Shown: piece after piece, positions 51,981 to 61,448 of the stretch | Layout of the letters: the number at the start of each line of letters is the position of its first letter | How positions within the stretch are numbered: position 1 is the first letter of the stretch | NCBI GenBank assembly: GCA_963621245.1 | Contig: CAVFCW010000007.1 | Location: 1 to 64,000 of the forward strand | DNA: 64,000 bases | Direction of reading: 5' to 3' | DNA from: SIG603 sp963621245 | GTDB taxonomy: Bacteria > Bacillota > Clostridia > Oscillospirales > Acutalibacteraceae | Notes under the pieces: generated by a model | Databases searched by the model: none | Seen by the model: the letters and a program-made list of their open reading frames with translations, nothing else | What the model was told of the DNA's origin: nothing | Program-made: the position numbers and the translations under genes

Positions 51981-53738
51981 TTATTTATGCATATCGGCAT
52001 AGGCGCTGTAAAGTCCGTAGTAAATGCCCTTCTTTGCCATAAGCTCCTCGTGCGTGCCCTCCTCGGAAATTCCCTGATCCGTGAGAACGAGAATTTTCGT
52101 TGCGTTTCTGATTGTTGTGAGTCGGTGGGCAATGGTGAATGTGGTTCTTCCCTTTGCGAGCTTTTCGAGTGAATCCTGTACTATTCTCTCGCTCTCGTTG
52201 TCAAGCGCCGAGGTTGCCTCGTCAAGAATAAGCACGGGCGGATTTTTAAGGAACGCTCTCGCAATAGAAATTCTCTGCTTCTGACCGCCCGAAAGCTTTA
52301 CGCCTCTCTCGCCTACATAGGTATCGTAGCCGTCCTGAAGTTCTGAGATAAATTCGTGAGCGCCCGCACGCTTAGCCGCCTCGATAACTTCTTCTCTCGA
52401 TGCGCCCGGCTTGCCGTACTCAATGTTCTCCAAAACACTTCCGCTGAAAAGGTAAACATCCTGCTGAACGAAACCTATGTGATTTCTAAGAGAATCAGTC
52501 GTGAGTGTTCTTATGTCCATGCCGTCAATGGTTATGCTGCCCGATGTGACGTCGTAGAATCTCGGGATAAGGTTGCAAAGCGTTGTTTTTCCGCCGCCGG
52601 ACGGGCCGACAAGCGCAACGTTTTCGCCCGCCTTAACGTCAATGTTTATGTGGCTTAAAACTTTCTTTCCGTCGTCGGCATACTCAAAGGAAACATCGTT
52701 AAATTTAATATCGCCCTTAACATCGCCGAGCTCTTTTGCATCGGGAGCATCCTCGATGTCAATTTTAGCGTCCATGACCTCGTAGAATCTGTCGATACCC
52801 GTCATACCTCTCTGGAACTGCTCCGTGAACTGGATAATCTTGTGAACAGACTCGATAAGCGTGGACACATAGAGAAGATAAGCCACAAGGTCTGCCGCAG
52901 TGATTGTGCGGTTCATAACATAAATCGCACCGACAACAACCATGAGAATATACATGATTCCGTCAAAGAATTTACTTGTGGAATCAAGCCAACCCATTAT
53001 GAAATAGAACTCACGCTTGAGAGCGTAGAACTTCTGGTTTCCCTTTTCAAACTTCTCTCTCTCGATATCCTCGTTGGCAAAGCTTTTTACAACACGAACG
53101 CCGAGCATGGAGTCCTCAACCTGAGCGTTGACCTCACCTATCTGGCGGCGCTGACGAAGCTGCTGACTTCTTAGTTTGTGGTTGAATATGAAAAGGAACA
53201 CTATCATCACGGGAATAACGGCAAACATTATGAGCGTGAGAGAAAGATTAATTCCGCTCAAAATTACAAATGTGCCGATAATCTTGATTATCGCAATGAA
53301 ATATTCCTCTGGGCAGTGATGCGCAAACTCGGTTACATCGAAAAGATCCGAGGTGATTCTTGCCATTATCTGTCCGATTTTTGTGTTGTCGTAGTAATTA
53401 AAACTTAATTTTTGAAGGTGATCGAAAATATCGCGCCTCATGTCGGTCTCGATTTTTGCACCCATGATATGGCCGATTGAAGCCATGAAAAAGCTTGCGG
53501 CGGCGTCAACCACCTTTAAAAACGCATAAAGTCCGCCAAGTCTCAAAATGTATGTGAGCGTGAGCGACTCGATGTCATAAATACCTTTGTTTGTGATAGA
53601 CCTAACTATCATGGGGAGAACGAGTGCGCAAAGCGTTGTCAGCGACGCACAAAAAAGGTCGAAGATAAGCACGCCCAAATATCTTTTGTAGTAGGGCAGA
53701 AATCTTCTTAAGTTTCCGTTTTTCTTCTTTCTTTCCAT
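51981..53738 (-). CDS. ABC exporter, fused permease and ATPase (MDR/MsbA type)
   Basis: A 585-residue half-transporter that works as a dimer. Six transmembrane segments (about residues 18-310) come before an ATPase domain with Walker A GPSGGGKTT, Q-loop VQQDVYLFSG, signature LSGGQKQRISIARAF, Walker B VLILDEATSALD and the H-loop histidine in IAHRL. It is close to the YfiC/MsbA-like group that exports lipids or drugs. It is first of the operon with murD, rnr and nagA, 42 bp before murD. A homodimer or an unlinked partner is likely, as no second half-transporter gene is adjacent. Confidence 0.93.
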   Translation of the reverse strand: MERKKKNGNLRRFLPYYKRYLGVLIFDLFCASLTTLCALVLPMIVRSITNKGIYDIESLTLTYILRLGGLYAFLKVVDAAASFFMASIGHIMGAKIETDMRRDIFDHLQKLSFNYYDNTKIGQIMARITSDLFDVTEFAHHCPEEYFIAIIKIIGTFVILSGINLSLTLIMFAVIPVMIVFLFIFNHKLRSQQLRQRRQIGEVNAQVEDSMLGVRVVKSFANEDIEREKFEKGNQKFYALKREFYFIMGWLDSTSKFFDGIMYILMVVVGAIYVMNRTITAADLVAYLLYVSTLIESVHKIIQFTEQFQRGMTGIDRFYEVMDAKIDIEDAPDAKELGDVKGDIKFNDVSFEYADDGKKVLSHINIDVKAGENVALVGPSGGGKTTLCNLIPRFYDVTSGSITIDGMDIRTLTTDSLRNHIGFVQQDVYLFSGSVLENIEYGKPGASREEVIEAAKRAGAHEFISELQDGYDTYVGERGVKLSGGQKQRISIARAFLKNPPVLILDEATSALDNESERIVQDSLEKLAKGRTTFTIAHRLTTIRNATKILVLTDQGISEEGTHEELMAKKGIYYGLYSAYADMHK

Positions 53739-53801
53739 TTTCTTACCTCAATTAAACCAATTGAACCATGGCAATTTTGCCGTTTATTATTTCACAAAGT
53801 A

Positions 53802-53830
53802 ATTAAACCACAAAACTATATAAATATCAA
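53802..53830 (-). promoter_or_regulatory. Probable promoter of the exporter-murD-rnr-nagA-FHA operon
   Basis: TTGATA (53825-53830), a 17-nt spacer and TTTAAT (53802-53807) on the minus strand, 64 bp before the ATG. It lies in the region shared with the divergent GH3 gene. Confidence 0.55.
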
Positions 53831-53928
53831 GGAAATATGCCCTTTGCGGTCTTTTGTGGCAAGCTTTTGGGAAAGCAACACCAAATGTTACACAAATGTA
53901 AACTTTAGATTTTGTATATTATTCTCTC

Positions 53929-53957
53929 TTTATTATCGAATAACATTCTGTTACAAT
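53929..53957 (+). promoter_or_regulatory. Possible promoter and operator region of the GH3 gene
   Basis: A -10 TACAAT (53952-53957) lies 17 nt after a weak -35 TTTATT (53929-53934), 70 bp before the ATG. About 40 bp upstream, TTACA and TGTAA form a short inverted repeat (near 53888-53901) that might bind a regulator. A weak -35 fits a promoter that needs an activator. Confidence 0.45.
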
Positions 53958-54026
53958 ACTTTACATAGGAGTGTTTATTACATTTCAAATGAGACACTTG
54001 TATCAAACTATAAGGAGTTGTAAGCT

Positions 54027-56489
54027 ATGCTGACACCAAAGGATATTAACGATTATGAGCTTAAGCATCTCGGCAAAATCCGTGAATTAAGCGCAGAATG
54101 TACTCTCTTCTTAAAAAGAGACCACTCTTTCCCGCTTGACAAGGCAGGAAAAATAGCCGTTTTCGGCTCCGGCGCAAGACACACCGTCAAGGGCGGAACA
54201 GGCTCCGGCGAGGTTAACTCAAGATTCTCCGTTAACATTGAGGAGGGCTTGAAGGACGACGGTTTCACCGTCACAACAACCGAATGGCTCGATAAATACG
54301 ATGAGGTTTACAAAGAAGCCTACAAAAAATTCATCGAGGACATCAAGGAGGAGGCAAAAAAGCTCCACATCCCCGCAATGTTCGCAGGAATGGGAAAAAT
54401 CTGCCCAGAACCCGAATATGAGATTCCCCTCACGGTAGACGGCGAGGCTGCCGTTTATGTTCTCTCGAGAATATCGGGCGAAGGACACGACCGCACATTC
54501 ACAAAGGGCGATTTCTCTTTGACCGACACCGAGATAAGAGACATCAACCTCTTGAGCACAATGTACGATAAATTCATGCTCGTTCTCAACTGCGGCGGCC
54601 CTGTCGATCTCACACCCGTTAAGCATGTAAAGAACATACTCGTTCTCTCACAGCTCGGCGTTCTCACAGGAAAAATTCTTGCGGACATTCTTCTCGGCAA
54701 GCTCTATCCGTCAGGAAAACTCACCACAACATGGGCAACCGCAGAGGATTACTACAACGACCCAAGCTTTGCTGACGAAACAGACACCTACTACAAAGAG
54801 GGCGTTTATGTCGGTTACAAATACTTTGACACCGTCGACAAAAAGCCGCTCTATCCCTTCGGCTTCGGACTCGGCTACACCGATTTTGAGCTCGGCAAGG
54901 CAGAAGTCGCACTTGACGGAAAGAAAGTAAAAGTAAGCGTTCCCGTCAAGAACATCGGCTCTTTCAAGGGCAAAGAGGTTGTCGAGGTTTATGTCTCCGT
55001 TCCCGAGGGAAAATTAAAGCAGCCGCTTAAAACTCTTGCCGCATTCTCAAAATCAAGAGAGTTGAAGCCAAGCGAAACCCAGAAGGTCACGGCAGAGTTT
55101 GATCTCGACAGCATTGCATCTTACGATGAGCTCACAGAAAGCTACATTCTCGAGAAAGGCTCTTACATCGTGCTTGTCGGCAACAGCGGTGATAACGTAG
55201 CCGTAAGCGCAGTTATTGATGTTCCCGAGACGGTCACAGTGCGCAAGGTAAAATCCTGCACAGGCAACTGCGACTTTGTAGAGGATGTTTTCGACAGAGT
55301 GAGCGAGTACGAAATTTCAGAGACAACCCCCGTTCTCACACTCGATACAAGCTATATCGACACAGAAGAAGTCGAGTACGACAAAGAGGGAGAAATAGAT
55401 CCCGTTGTCAGCGCTCTCGATGACGACAGCCTCATGCGCCTTTGCATCGGCTCGTTCAACCCAAAGGGCGGCCTTGCAAGCGTTATCGGTGACGCAAGCA
55501 AATCTGTTGCGGGTGCAGCCGGCGAAACCGCAACTATTTCCGATGAGATTCCCGTGCTTGTCATGGCAGACGGCCCTGCCGGCATAAGAATTTCCAAGCA
55601 TTACACCAAGGATAAGGACGGCACCGTTCACTCAGAGACAGGAATGATTCCCGACAGCATGAAGGAGCTTATGCCTCCGATTATGGCTCCGATTGAGAAA
55701 ATCAAGTCGCTCAAAAAATCAAAATCAAAGGTTTACGATCACTACGCAACAGCTATTCCGATCGGCACGGCTCTTGCACAGTCCTTCAATCCGAGCATTG
55801 CCGAGACTTTCGGCGATATAGTCGGTAACGAGATGGAGCGTTTCGGCATTCACCTCTGGCTTGCTCCCGCACTCAACATTCACAGAAGCGTTCTTTGCGG
55901 CAGAAACTTTGAGTATTACTCCGAGGATCCGCTTGTAAGCGGTAAGTTCGCGGCAGCAATTACAAACGGTGTTCAGAAGCATCCGGGCAGAGCAACCACA
56001 ATCAAGCACTACTGCGCAAATAACCAGGAGACAAACCGTTACAACTCAAACTCACACGTAAGCGAGAGAGCTATGAGAGATGTTTACCTTCGCGGATTTG
56101 AGATTTGCGTAAAGGAATCTCACCCACACACCCTCATGACATCTTACAACCTCCTCAACGGCATACACACCAGCGAGAGAAAGAACCTCATAGACGGAAT
56201 TTTGAGAGCAGAATTCAGCTTTGACGGCGTTGTTATGACCGACTGGGTTATCTCAATGATGAGCCCCGCAGGTTCAAAGTACAGAGGAGCAATTTCTCCC
56301 GAGGTTGCCGCCGCAGGAAACGATCTCTTTATGCCGGGTTCACCCGAGGACTTCGAGAACTTGAAGAAGGGCCTCGAAAGCGGCGTTGTAACAAGACGTC
56401 AGCTTGAGATTAACGGCACAAGAGTTTACAGACTTGCCAAGAAGCTTACAGAAGCTATCACAGAAAGCAAATCCGAAACAGAAGAATAA
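54027..56489 (+). CDS. GH3 beta-glycosidase with reversed domain order
   Basis: An 820-residue glycoside hydrolase family 3 enzyme (beta-glucosidase or beta-xylosidase type) and the only plus-strand gene. The domains are reversed: the GH3 C-terminal sandwich (AVFGSGARHTVKGGTGSGEV) and an Fn3-like domain (about 300-400) come first, and the TIM-barrel domain is at the end, with KHYCANNQETNR (Lys660-His661) and the nucleophile Asp739 in GVVMTDW. The same reversed order is known for the Ruminococcus albus and Butyrivibrio beta-glucosidases. No signal peptide is seen, so it acts in the cytoplasm on imported oligosaccharides. AAGGAG lies nine bases upstream. Confidence 0.93.
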   Translation: MLTPKDINDYELKHLGKIRELSAECTLFLKRDHSFPLDKAGKIAVFGSGARHTVKGGTGSGEVNSRFSVNIEEGLKDDGFTVTTTEWLDKYDEVYKEAYKKFIEDIKEEAKKLHIPAMFAGMGKICPEPEYEIPLTVDGEAAVYVLSRISGEGHDRTFTKGDFSLTDTEIRDINLLSTMYDKFMLVLNCGGPVDLTPVKHVKNILVLSQLGVLTGKILADILLGKLYPSGKLTTTWATAEDYYNDPSFADETDTYYKEGVYVGYKYFDTVDKKPLYPFGFGLGYTDFELGKAEVALDGKKVKVSVPVKNIGSFKGKEVVEVYVSVPEGKLKQPLKTLAAFSKSRELKPSETQKVTAEFDLDSIASYDELTESYILEKGSYIVLVGNSGDNVAVSAVIDVPETVTVRKVKSCTGNCDFVEDVFDRVSEYEISETTPVLTLDTSYIDTEEVEYDKEGEIDPVVSALDDDSLMRLCIGSFNPKGGLASVIGDASKSVAGAAGETATISDEIPVLVMADGPAGIRISKHYTKDKDGTVHSETGMIPDSMKELMPPIMAPIEKIKSLKKSKSKVYDHYATAIPIGTALAQSFNPSIAETFGDIVGNEMERFGIHLWLAPALNIHRSVLCGRNFEYYSEDPLVSGKFAAAITNGVQKHPGRATTIKHYCANNQETNRYNSNSHVSERAMRDVYLRGFEICVKESHPHTLMTSYNLLNGIHTSERKNLIDGILRAEFSFDGVVMTDWVISMMSPAGSKYRGAISPEVAAAGNDLFMPGSPEDFENLKKGLESGVVTRRQLEINGTRVYRLAKKLTEAITESKSETEE

Positions 56490-56501
56490 TCGACACAAAA
56501 A

Positions 56502-56534
56502 GGAGCACGGACGAAAATCCGTGCTCTTCTTGTT
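56502..56534. terminator. Bidirectional terminator between the GH3 and glyoxalase genes
   Basis: A 9-bp stem GAGCACGGA/TCCGTGCTC with a 6-nt loop. On the plus strand TTCTTGTTTT follows (GH3 end); on the minus strand CTTTTTG follows (glyoxalase end). One hairpin serves the two convergent genes. Confidence 0.88.
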
Positions 56535-56542
56535 TTCTGCTT

Positions 56543-57076
56543 TTATCTGTCGGGGCAATGACCTATAAGCTGCCATGCGTTCTCTTCGTACTGCATAAAT
56601 TCTATGCTGTTTCCGTCGGGGTCTTCCACCCAGAACTGCCATGTGTCCTCAACTCCGAGGGACGGCGCGTTCATTATCTTGACGCCCTTGCTCTTTAAGT
56701 CCTCGTAAGCCTCGTGAATATCATCAACCTCAAGTGCAAGATGAAGATAACCGATGTGGTCAAACTCCGAGAGTGACCATGTGTATTTTTTTGTTATCCC
56801 CTCATCGCTGAAAAGCTCGATAAAGCTGTTTTCTCCCGTCTCAAGGTAGGTAATCCAAACCTTGTCGCCGAGTTTTTTCATATCCTCGAGGTACTTTTCT
56901 TCGTCGGCTTTCAAAGGTTCTCCGCTTCCCTCCATCTTTTTCTTCTGTGCCTCATACATCTCGGCATAAGTAATGGTGAATTTAACTTTGAGTCCAAGCT
57001 TGTCACGGTAAAATTCAAGTGCCTTTTCTCTGTCGCTCACTCTGAAAGACGGGTGAGCCGTTCTGATAATCTTCAT
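56543..57076 (-). CDS. VOC/glyoxalase-family protein
   Basis: A 177-residue protein with the paired beta-alpha-beta-beta-beta fold of the vicinal-oxygen-chelate superfamily. It begins with HPSFRVSDREKALEFYRDKLG and ends with VEDPDGNSIEFMQY, the usual starts and ends of glyoxalase I-like proteins, with a helical insert of about 35 residues (roughly 35-70). Metal residues would be the first His and the late Glu. The ATG after AAGGAG is preferred over a GTG three codons earlier. It may detoxify an aldehyde or act on another small molecule; true lactoylglutathione lyase activity is unlikely in organisms without glutathione. Confidence 0.85.
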   Translation of the reverse strand: MKIIRTAHPSFRVSDREKALEFYRDKLGLKVKFTITYAEMYEAQKKKMEGSGEPLKADEEKYLEDMKKLGDKVWITYLETGENSFIELFSDEGITKKYTWSLSEFDHIGYLHLALEVDDIHEAYEDLKSKGVKIMNAPSLGVEDTWQFWVEDPDGNSIEFMQYEENAWQLIGHCPDR

Positions 57077-57121
57077 ATTTTCCACTCCTTATTTTAGCTT
57101 TGTGGTATCGTTGCCATATCC

Positions 57122-57150
57122 AGTATAGTCTTTATTTTAAATTCAGTCAA
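57122..57150 (-). promoter_or_regulatory. Sigma-A promoter of the VOC/glyoxalase gene
   Basis: TTGACT (57145-57150), a 17-nt spacer and TATACT (57122-57127) on the minus strand, 46 bp before the ATG. Confidence 0.85.
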
Positions 57151-57207
57151 GAATGGAAAAATATGGAAAAATTATGTTTTTTCTCGCATATGTTTTCACA
57201 TGCAAAA

Positions 57208-57235
57208 AGAAAAAAGGCAGCCGATTGACTGCCTT
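57208..57235 (-). terminator. Intrinsic terminator of the GH25 gene
   Basis: A 7-bp stem AAGGCAG/CTGCCTT with an 8-nt loop and a T run on the minus strand, 21 bp after the stop codon. Confidence 0.9.
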
Positions 57236-57255
57236 TTCGATGTTAGGTTTAATAA

Positions 57256-60200
57256 TCAAAGTCCGAGACCCGGATAACAGTAGTTTGCGTCAAACACCTT
57301 TCCCGGTGCTCCCGAGAACGAGCTTGAATCGCCGAACTGCCATATGACCATATTGTTGTAAATGGTTCCCGTGGGCTTATCGCTTCCCCAGCAAGCCACC
57401 CAAAGCGGCACGGAGGAGCTTATGTTGTAGAAACAGCCACGAAGGAAAGTCGGGTTTGTGTAAAGTCCGACCTTATAACCCGAAAGATTGCTTACGAACT
57501 CATTCAAAATGGTGTTCATCGTGCCGCCGAGGTTATACTGGCGCTGTTCCTCGATATCGTACCAAATTCCGAGTCTGAAATTAGATCCGCAGTACTTAAC
57601 AAGACGCTTAACGTGAGAAGCCTCGCTTTGAGCCATGCTCTTGCTTGTTGCGTAAGAATAGAGGTAGATTCCGTAAGGAATACCGAGATTTTCGCACTTC
57701 TTTACGTTTTCGACAAATCGTGCGTCGTCCTGATCGCTGTAATTTCCGCCGTAACCGCAGCGGATGATGACAAAGTTAATTTCATTTCTGATTGCGTACA
57801 AATTAACATCGCCGTTCCACTCGGAAATATCGATGCCGAAACCGCTCTTTCCGTCGGTACGGTCGATCTTGCTCTCGGAGGAGTTTGAAGCTTTTCCGAG
57901 GTATTCGCTCAAACAATAACCGACTGTTCCGTCAGAAAGTCTTATCATCGTCCAAGAGTTGACTGTCTCAAGCTTTGTTACCTTTGTTCCCGAGTTTTCA
58001 AGCATCGTAACCACGTCGTAATTCGTGCCGGGACCTTTTCTCACATTGAGATCGGAAACATTGGTATATAATGCCGAGCTCGGAGCAGAATCTCCGCTGT
58101 AACTTGAGCCGTCACGAACCCTTAAATCGGTGTATGTGGGATTTACATATCCCGTTCTTCCGTCATCGGTGAAAATGTGATAGTAACCTTTGACCGAACC
58201 CATAACGTAGAATGTTGAGCCCTTTGCTATCGTACCCGATTTGGTCGTTCTGCCCGAGTCGCTCCAAAGAGCGAGTGCACTTCTTGCGTATCCCGTGAAC
58301 TTTGATGGATAATCAAACGAGTACTTCGAGATGTAACCGACAGTGCCGTTGTAATCAACCTTTACAAGATAGCGTGTGTTATCGAGTATGGTTACGCTTG
58401 TGCCGGGAGAAAGTGTTTTCGAAACGCCCGAGCTCAAATATCCGCTCTTGTGCATAGGCACGCTGATTTTTACGCTTGTCTTGTTATAATCCGTTACCGA
58501 CTGAGCTACATAGGTCTTTGTTGCGCTTCCCACCTTGTTTTTGCCGTCCGACATTTTTGCGTAAGAACGGGCTTTGATATAGTAGGTTTTTCCCGCAACC
58601 AAACCGTTTATGGTCACGCTTGTTCCCGTTGTAGACTTGCTTGCGCTTGACGAGAAAGACGAGTTTGTCGAATAGTACACATATGTGCTATCCGCTCCCG
58701 TTGCCTTTGTGAAACTTACGGTTACGGATGAGCCGTTAACCGTGACCGATTTAACCGTCGGCGCTTTCGGTACGATGTAAAATTTAAACTCTCTCTTGCC
58801 GGCATAATCACCCGTTCCGACTATCGTCATGCCCGCAACGCCTATATTTTTGTTGTTACTGTATTCGCACTTGTAGTCCGTTCCGCTCTTAAGCGTCTTG
58901 CCCGAGATTGTAACGGTAGGCACAGGCGTTACGTCGCTTCCTGTGTAACTTACCTTTGATGCACAGGCAACGCTTGCCGAAGAAAGACTCTTCTTTGTCT
59001 TCTTGCTCACAGAAGAACAGTACGAAGACCAATATTTGCTTCCGCCGTAATTTATATAGCTTCTCGCCTTAATATAATAGGTTTTTCCCTCGGAAAGCCC
59101 CTTCAAGACGAGGTGGCCGTCGCTTGAATCGGCTTTACTGAAAGTCTTGAAGTTTTTGTCCGTCGAGTAATAGAATCTCGTTGTCGAACCGCTTGCGTAA
59201 GTGTAATAAACATCAAGCTGAGCGCCGTCATTCGTGTTCTCGGTTTTTGTTATCTTCGGTGCCGTGGGCGTTATGGCAAAGCTCACCTTCATGCTTCCGA
59301 CATAATTGCCCTTGCCGCTTACGGTTACGTAGCCCTTGCCGCAGTTTTTGTTTGCGGAATAACTAACCTTGTAGTCCGTTCCCTCGGTGAGTTTTGTTCC
59401 GCTGTAAACAGTTACATTCGGTTTTATCTGGCTTCCCGTGTAGGTGAAAACGCTTCCGTCATTCATGATGACGCCCGTGAGGCCCGCCTTTACAAACACA
59501 CTGTTCACCGCACTTGTGGCTGAGGTATAAACCGCCTTATCCGAACCCGTATACTCGGCGTACACACGGTAATAGCAATAAGAAAGCGGTGTTGCGTCAA
59601 CCGTGATGGTATCGCTTGTGCCCGTAACGGTTTTTGCACCGCTCATATTCATTTTTTTGGAGTACTCAATTATATACTTCGTGTTTTGGGGGTTATCGGA
59701 ACTTAGTTTAAATGTAAGCTTGCCCGCCACGGAATTATCCACCGAAACAACAGTCGGCACGCTCGGACTTATGGTAAAGTTTGCCGTGGCTTCACCCGAA
59801 TAGTTGCCCGTTCCGTCAACAACTGCGCTTGCCAAGCCTATTTTTGTGTTGTTCTTAAATTTAACCGTGTAATCCTCGCCCTCGGTCAAAACCTCGTCAC
59901 CCGATTTAACAGTGATATCAGGTTCAATTTCCTCACCCGTGTACTCGGTATCGTTGTCTTTAACCTCGACCGTATCGATAAGGTGAATTTCCGTGAGCTC
60001 GGCTGCATCGCTGAAATCAGATTTTTCCTCACCGCAAACCGCCTGAGCCGTGAAGTAATAAACGCACGAAGCATCAAGCTTATCAGTCGTTACTGTGTTT
60101 CCCTCGGATTTTACCTCGGTATAATCGGACATATCCTTATTTTTTGAGTAACGGAGAAGATATTCTGTTCCCTCGGGCATATTTCCACCGAAAGTCACGG

Positions 60201-61311
60201 TCGCGGTATTGTTTGCATAAGTGATTTTCTCCGCCGTGGGAACAGGCAGTTTAACGGCAAAGTTAATTTCTTTTTCTCCGGAAAAATCTCCTATGCCGCT
60301 GATTTTTGCACTTGCCGTTCCGACATTTACGTTATCGAAAAGAGTTACGGTGTAATCGTCTCCCTCAGAGAGTTCTTTGCCGTCAAAGCTTAATTTAATT
60401 TCCGGCACGACATTTTCACCCGTGTAATAAACATCGTTTATTTCGGCTACCGCATTTGAAATATCTTTCGCAAGTTCTTCTGTTTTTGTGACACTGAGCT
60501 CCACACGGACAGTGTTTTCAAGCTTATCAGAGGAGTATGTCAGATTTATCTTTGAGTCGGAATTTATCTCTTTAGTATAAGCGGAATAAGTCTCGCTGTA
60601 CTCGGCGCCTGTGAGATTCGGTAAACATTCGGGAACCGAAAAAACATAGAGCGCATCTGTCTTGTAGGCGGAAATTTCCACTTTTACTTCCTCAAGCTTT
60701 GTCAATTTGTCAAGCTCGAGTTTTTCGGGCTTTGCATCCGCAAGATTGAGCTTTGCAAGAGAAGAAAACTTCTCGATTCCGTCAAGCTTTTTAATTCCTT
60801 CCAAATCGGCAGTCACGCTTTCATCGGAGAAATCTATTTCCTTTACCTCTGAGATTTTCTCGAGGATATCGTCAGTAAGCGGGCTGTCGTCTGCAAGGGA
60901 CTCAAAAATATTCTTTGTCCCCTTGTACTGACGAAGCACGTTTCTGAAGGTTTCGTCCTTAAATATCTCCGAAAAACTCTCGTGCTCCTCGGGTACGGCA
61001 GTCGGCTCTGCCGTAGGTTCCGCCGTGGGTTCGGCGGTAGGTTCTGCCGTCGGTTCGACACTTGGTGTCTCTGTAGCATCAGCCGAAGTTTCGGAATTTT
61101 CATCATCCGAGCCGTAAACGATTATCGTTCCGTCGTCGGTAACACTGTAGTCGCTGTCGCCCAGAACATCACCGAGTTCACCATCGTTTACCGAAATCTG
61201 TGCTCCGCTGTCCGATGAGGCGTCATCGGCAAATGCGACAGCCGAACCCTCAAAGGCAATCGAAGCACATATTAAAATTGCAAGTATTCTTTTGAATTTT
61301 TTGAATTTCAT
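57256..61311 (-). CDS. Secreted multimodular GH25 muramidase
   Basis: A 1351-residue exported protein. A signal peptide (about 1-28) is followed by an acidic Ser/Asp-rich stretch, a PTAEP repeat spacer (about 85-108), a leucine-rich-like region (about 110-230), four modules of YTG...DYTV...GTG type (Ig-like) alternating with Fn3-like modules (about 280-920), three SH3-like modules (about 930-1140) and a C-terminal GH25 lysozyme domain (1156-1351). Asp1161 in GFGIDISEW and Asp1252/Glu1254 in WYDIEE match GH25 active-site residues, so it should cut the MurNAc-GlcNAc bond. No LPxTG or transmembrane anchor is seen; the SH3 modules may hold it to the wall. It could serve wall turnover or attack neighbours. 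Confidence 0.9.
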   Translation of the reverse strand: MKFKKFKRILAILICASIAFEGSAVAFADDASSDSGAQISVNDGELGDVLGDSDYSVTDDGTIIVYGSDDENSETSADATETPSVEPTAEPTAEPTAEPTAEPTAVPEEHESFSEIFKDETFRNVLRQYKGTKNIFESLADDSPLTDDILEKISEVKEIDFSDESVTADLEGIKKLDGIEKFSSLAKLNLADAKPEKLELDKLTKLEEVKVEISAYKTDALYVFSVPECLPNLTGAEYSETYSAYTKEINSDSKINLTYSSDKLENTVRVELSVTKTEELAKDISNAVAEINDVYYTGENVVPEIKLSFDGKELSEGDDYTVTLFDNVNVGTASAKISGIGDFSGEKEINFAVKLPVPTAEKITYANNTATVTFGGNMPEGTEYLLRYSKNKDMSDYTEVKSEGNTVTTDKLDASCVYYFTAQAVCGEEKSDFSDAAELTEIHLIDTVEVKDNDTEYTGEEIEPDITVKSGDEVLTEGEDYTVKFKNNTKIGLASAVVDGTGNYSGEATANFTISPSVPTVVSVDNSVAGKLTFKLSSDNPQNTKYIIEYSKKMNMSGAKTVTGTSDTITVDATPLSYCYYRVYAEYTGSDKAVYTSATSAVNSVFVKAGLTGVIMNDGSVFTYTGSQIKPNVTVYSGTKLTEGTDYKVSYSANKNCGKGYVTVSGKGNYVGSMKVSFAITPTAPKITKTENTNDGAQLDVYYTYASGSTTRFYYSTDKNFKTFSKADSSDGHLVLKGLSEGKTYYIKARSYINYGGSKYWSSYCSSVSKKTKKSLSSASVACASKVSYTGSDVTPVPTVTISGKTLKSGTDYKCEYSNNKNIGVAGMTIVGTGDYAGKREFKFYIVPKAPTVKSVTVNGSSVTVSFTKATGADSTYVYYSTNSSFSSSASKSTTGTSVTINGLVAGKTYYIKARSYAKMSDGKNKVGSATKTYVAQSVTDYNKTSVKISVPMHKSGYLSSGVSKTLSPGTSVTILDNTRYLVKVDYNGTVGYISKYSFDYPSKFTGYARSALALWSDSGRTTKSGTIAKGSTFYVMGSVKGYYHIFTDDGRTGYVNPTYTDLRVRDGSSYSGDSAPSSALYTNVSDLNVRKGPGTNYDVVTMLENSGTKVTKLETVNSWTMIRLSDGTVGYCLSEYLGKASNSSESKIDRTDGKSGFGIDISEWNGDVNLYAIRNEINFVIIRCGYGGNYSDQDDARFVENVKKCENLGIPYGIYLYSYATSKSMAQSEASHVKRLVKYCGSNFRLGIWYDIEEQRQYNLGGTMNTILNEFVSNLSGYKVGLYTNPTFLRGCFYNISSSVPLWVACWGSDKPTGTIYNNMVIWQFGDSSSFSGAPGKVFDANYCYPGLGL

Positions 61312-61346
61312 CGGAAATTACCCCTACAAATATATTCTTTGATATG

Positions 61347-61375
61347 ATTGTAACACAAAGAGGCAACTTATTCAG
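61347..61375 (-). promoter_or_regulatory. Possible promoter of the GH25 gene
   Basis: A -10 TACAAT (61347-61352) with a poor -35 CTGAAT (61370-61375) 17 nt away, on the minus strand. The -35 falls inside the terminator-like hairpin at 61357-61385. Confidence 0.35.
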
Positions 61376-61385
61376 TCGCCTCTTT
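61357..61385 (-). terminator. Terminator-like hairpin after the MreB-like gene
   Basis: The arms AAAGAGGC and GCCTCTTT extend inward through GACT/AGTT to a 12-bp stem with a 5-nt loop. Only a short T stretch (TTTGTGTT) follows on the minus strand, so ending may be partial. It overlaps the possible GH25 promoter. Confidence 0.6.
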
Positions 61386-61448
61386 GAAAAAAATCTGCAA
61401 AATCCGCAAAAAATATTAATCATTTGTGCATTGATTTGTTGTCGTTTG

